DNA of 64,000 nt from Phoebastria nigripes (taxonomy: Eukaryota > Chordata > Aves > Procellariiformes > Diomedeidae). The notes under the pieces are model-generated. The model ran no database searches, was not told where the DNA came from, and was given only the letters and a program-made list of their open reading frames with translations. Positions 62,834-64,000 of the stretch are shown piece by piece; the stretch's first letter is position 1, and every line of letters begins with the position of its first letter. The DNA lies in the NCBI GenBank assembly GCA_035582835.1, contig JAYKAV010003166.1, positions 2,424,195 through 2,488,194 on the forward strand. The letters run 5' to 3'. The position numbers and the translations under genes are program-made.

Positions 62834-64000
62834 TTTGGAAACTAAATACTTAAGATACGTTTAAAAATGCAAGGCAATTTTCACCATGCCGCTTCCTTGG
62901 CAGAATTAGTGCCAAAGACCTATGCGGAAAAATACATTAGTGCGTTTCAAACAGTTGGGAATTTGTGATATGAGATGGCAAAAAATTCTCTGGAATTTTA
63001 TAATTTATGTTATGCCACATATTAGTAAACATCTGCATAGCCTTAAAGCTTCACTGCGTCTCTAGAGCCTACCACTTCACCTTTCAAAGAGCTTAATCCA
63101 ACAGGCTGGCACAAGCCCTTTTTTAATGGCTATAAATCAAGTTCAAACAAGTTTATTACACAGCTGTGAAATTATATTGGCATATCCGGTAATGTAAGTC
63201 TGACATGAATCTTTGATGCCTTCTGTATGACAAGTGAAAACTCATTTCAGAGCTTTTCTTTCCCATAAATTACTGCATTTTCACTGTTTTCATAAGTGAA
63301 TGCATTAGGGAAGGTACTTTGAGCATATTGTCAAAAATATGTGATTATGAAGATAAACAAAATCAGCTCTTCCCACCTTCAAACAAATACATTAGCTATA
63401 AATAATGAAACTTCACTAAATTACATTGAATCTGTTTGGATTTGGACATAAGCTGTGCAGAGACATAGTTATCATATGGTAGTATCACATTATGTATTTA
63501 TTCGCCCAAATGAATCACAGCCATGAATGCTACTTGTATCTGAAAAGAATAATTCCTTGCTGTTCTGTCTTTAAAAGGCAATCCTTAAATACAGACATTT
63601 TAAGGACTACTCCCCGATGACGTTGCATTTGCCAGCTCTATTGCATTTAGCATGTCAAAGACTACTAAGTTTATGTGTCATCTTCAGTTCCCACCAGACT
63701 TTTGTCCATGACTTCTCAGGCTAGACTTAGGCTGTGGATATTGAAGAAATCCCAGGAAAAATGGCCTTTGAGTAGGTTTCAGACAAACTCCGCATTGCAT
63801 TTCCCTGCTGCTGCCTGGGATGTGTTAAACATACTGCTCACACTCCGCATGGCACATGTACAGCAATTTTGGTCCAGGAAATACCAGACTGAAATGTGAG
63901 AGTCATTACTTTTTGAAATTCAAATGTTGGCAGGTAGGTGATGTCCATGGGAATTTGCTGGAAGTGGCTGTTTTCATACAAGTAAACTGAAAAGGACGTT

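Larger units (their letters stand above)
57783..64000. other. Intergenic DNA to the window end, nothing recognised
   Basis: Apart from a CR1 tail at about 62796-62833 and an ATT microsatellite at 62386-62414, I see no known element. A small GC-rich patch lies at 58690-58790. The frame at 59808-60002 looks somewhat protein-like but has no recognised family. No CPXM2 exon, which might be expected downstream from mammalian gene order, is visible. Confidence 0.55.

Overview
This is a stretch of vertebrate nuclear genome, almost certainly from a bird. Three things indicate this: short GT-AG-spliced exons in kilobase introns; several 3'-truncated CR1 LINE copies ending in the ATTCTATG-type octamer typical of birds and other sauropsids; and a solo LTR resembling an abundant avian ERVL-type family as I remember it. 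About 50 isolated single N bases are scattered through the window; none falls in a coding exon.

Region 1 (1-16980): the 3' half of one protein-coding gene on the + strand. Five exons (3817-3963, 8420-8576, 12670-12826, 15445-15592, 16790-16980) join in frame into about 266 codons ending in TGA. I recognise the product as the C-terminal half of carbohydrate sulfotransferase 15 (CHST15, GalNAc4S-6ST). This is the Golgi enzyme that adds a 6-O-sulfate to GalNAc-4-sulfate to make chondroitin sulfate E. The upstream exons (cytoplasmic tail, membrane anchor, 5'-phosphosulfate-binding part) lie before position 1; positions 1-3816 are intron.

Region 2 (16981 to about 19750): the 3' UTR, with candidate poly(A) signals at 18080 and 19726.

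Region 3 (about 19750-64000): roughly 44 kb in which I recognise no gene. It holds four clear CR1 fragments and two doubtful tails, a 21-bp minisatellite, one solo LTR (57194-57782), simple repeats, a GC-rich patch near 28.2-30.3 kb whose open frames look like chance, and AT-rich stretches with homeodomain-type TAATTA motifs that could be conserved regulatory DNA. In mammals CPXM2 follows CHST15 in the same direction; I looked for its discoidin and carboxypeptidase exons and saw none.

No operon-like or exotic system is visible. The observations most worth checking are a possible intronic poly(A) isoform of CHST15 (stop at 4032, AATAAA at 4197), an exon-like antisense segment in a CHST15 intron (13617-13736), the heptad-encoding minisatellite, the solo LTR and the candidate noncoding elements.
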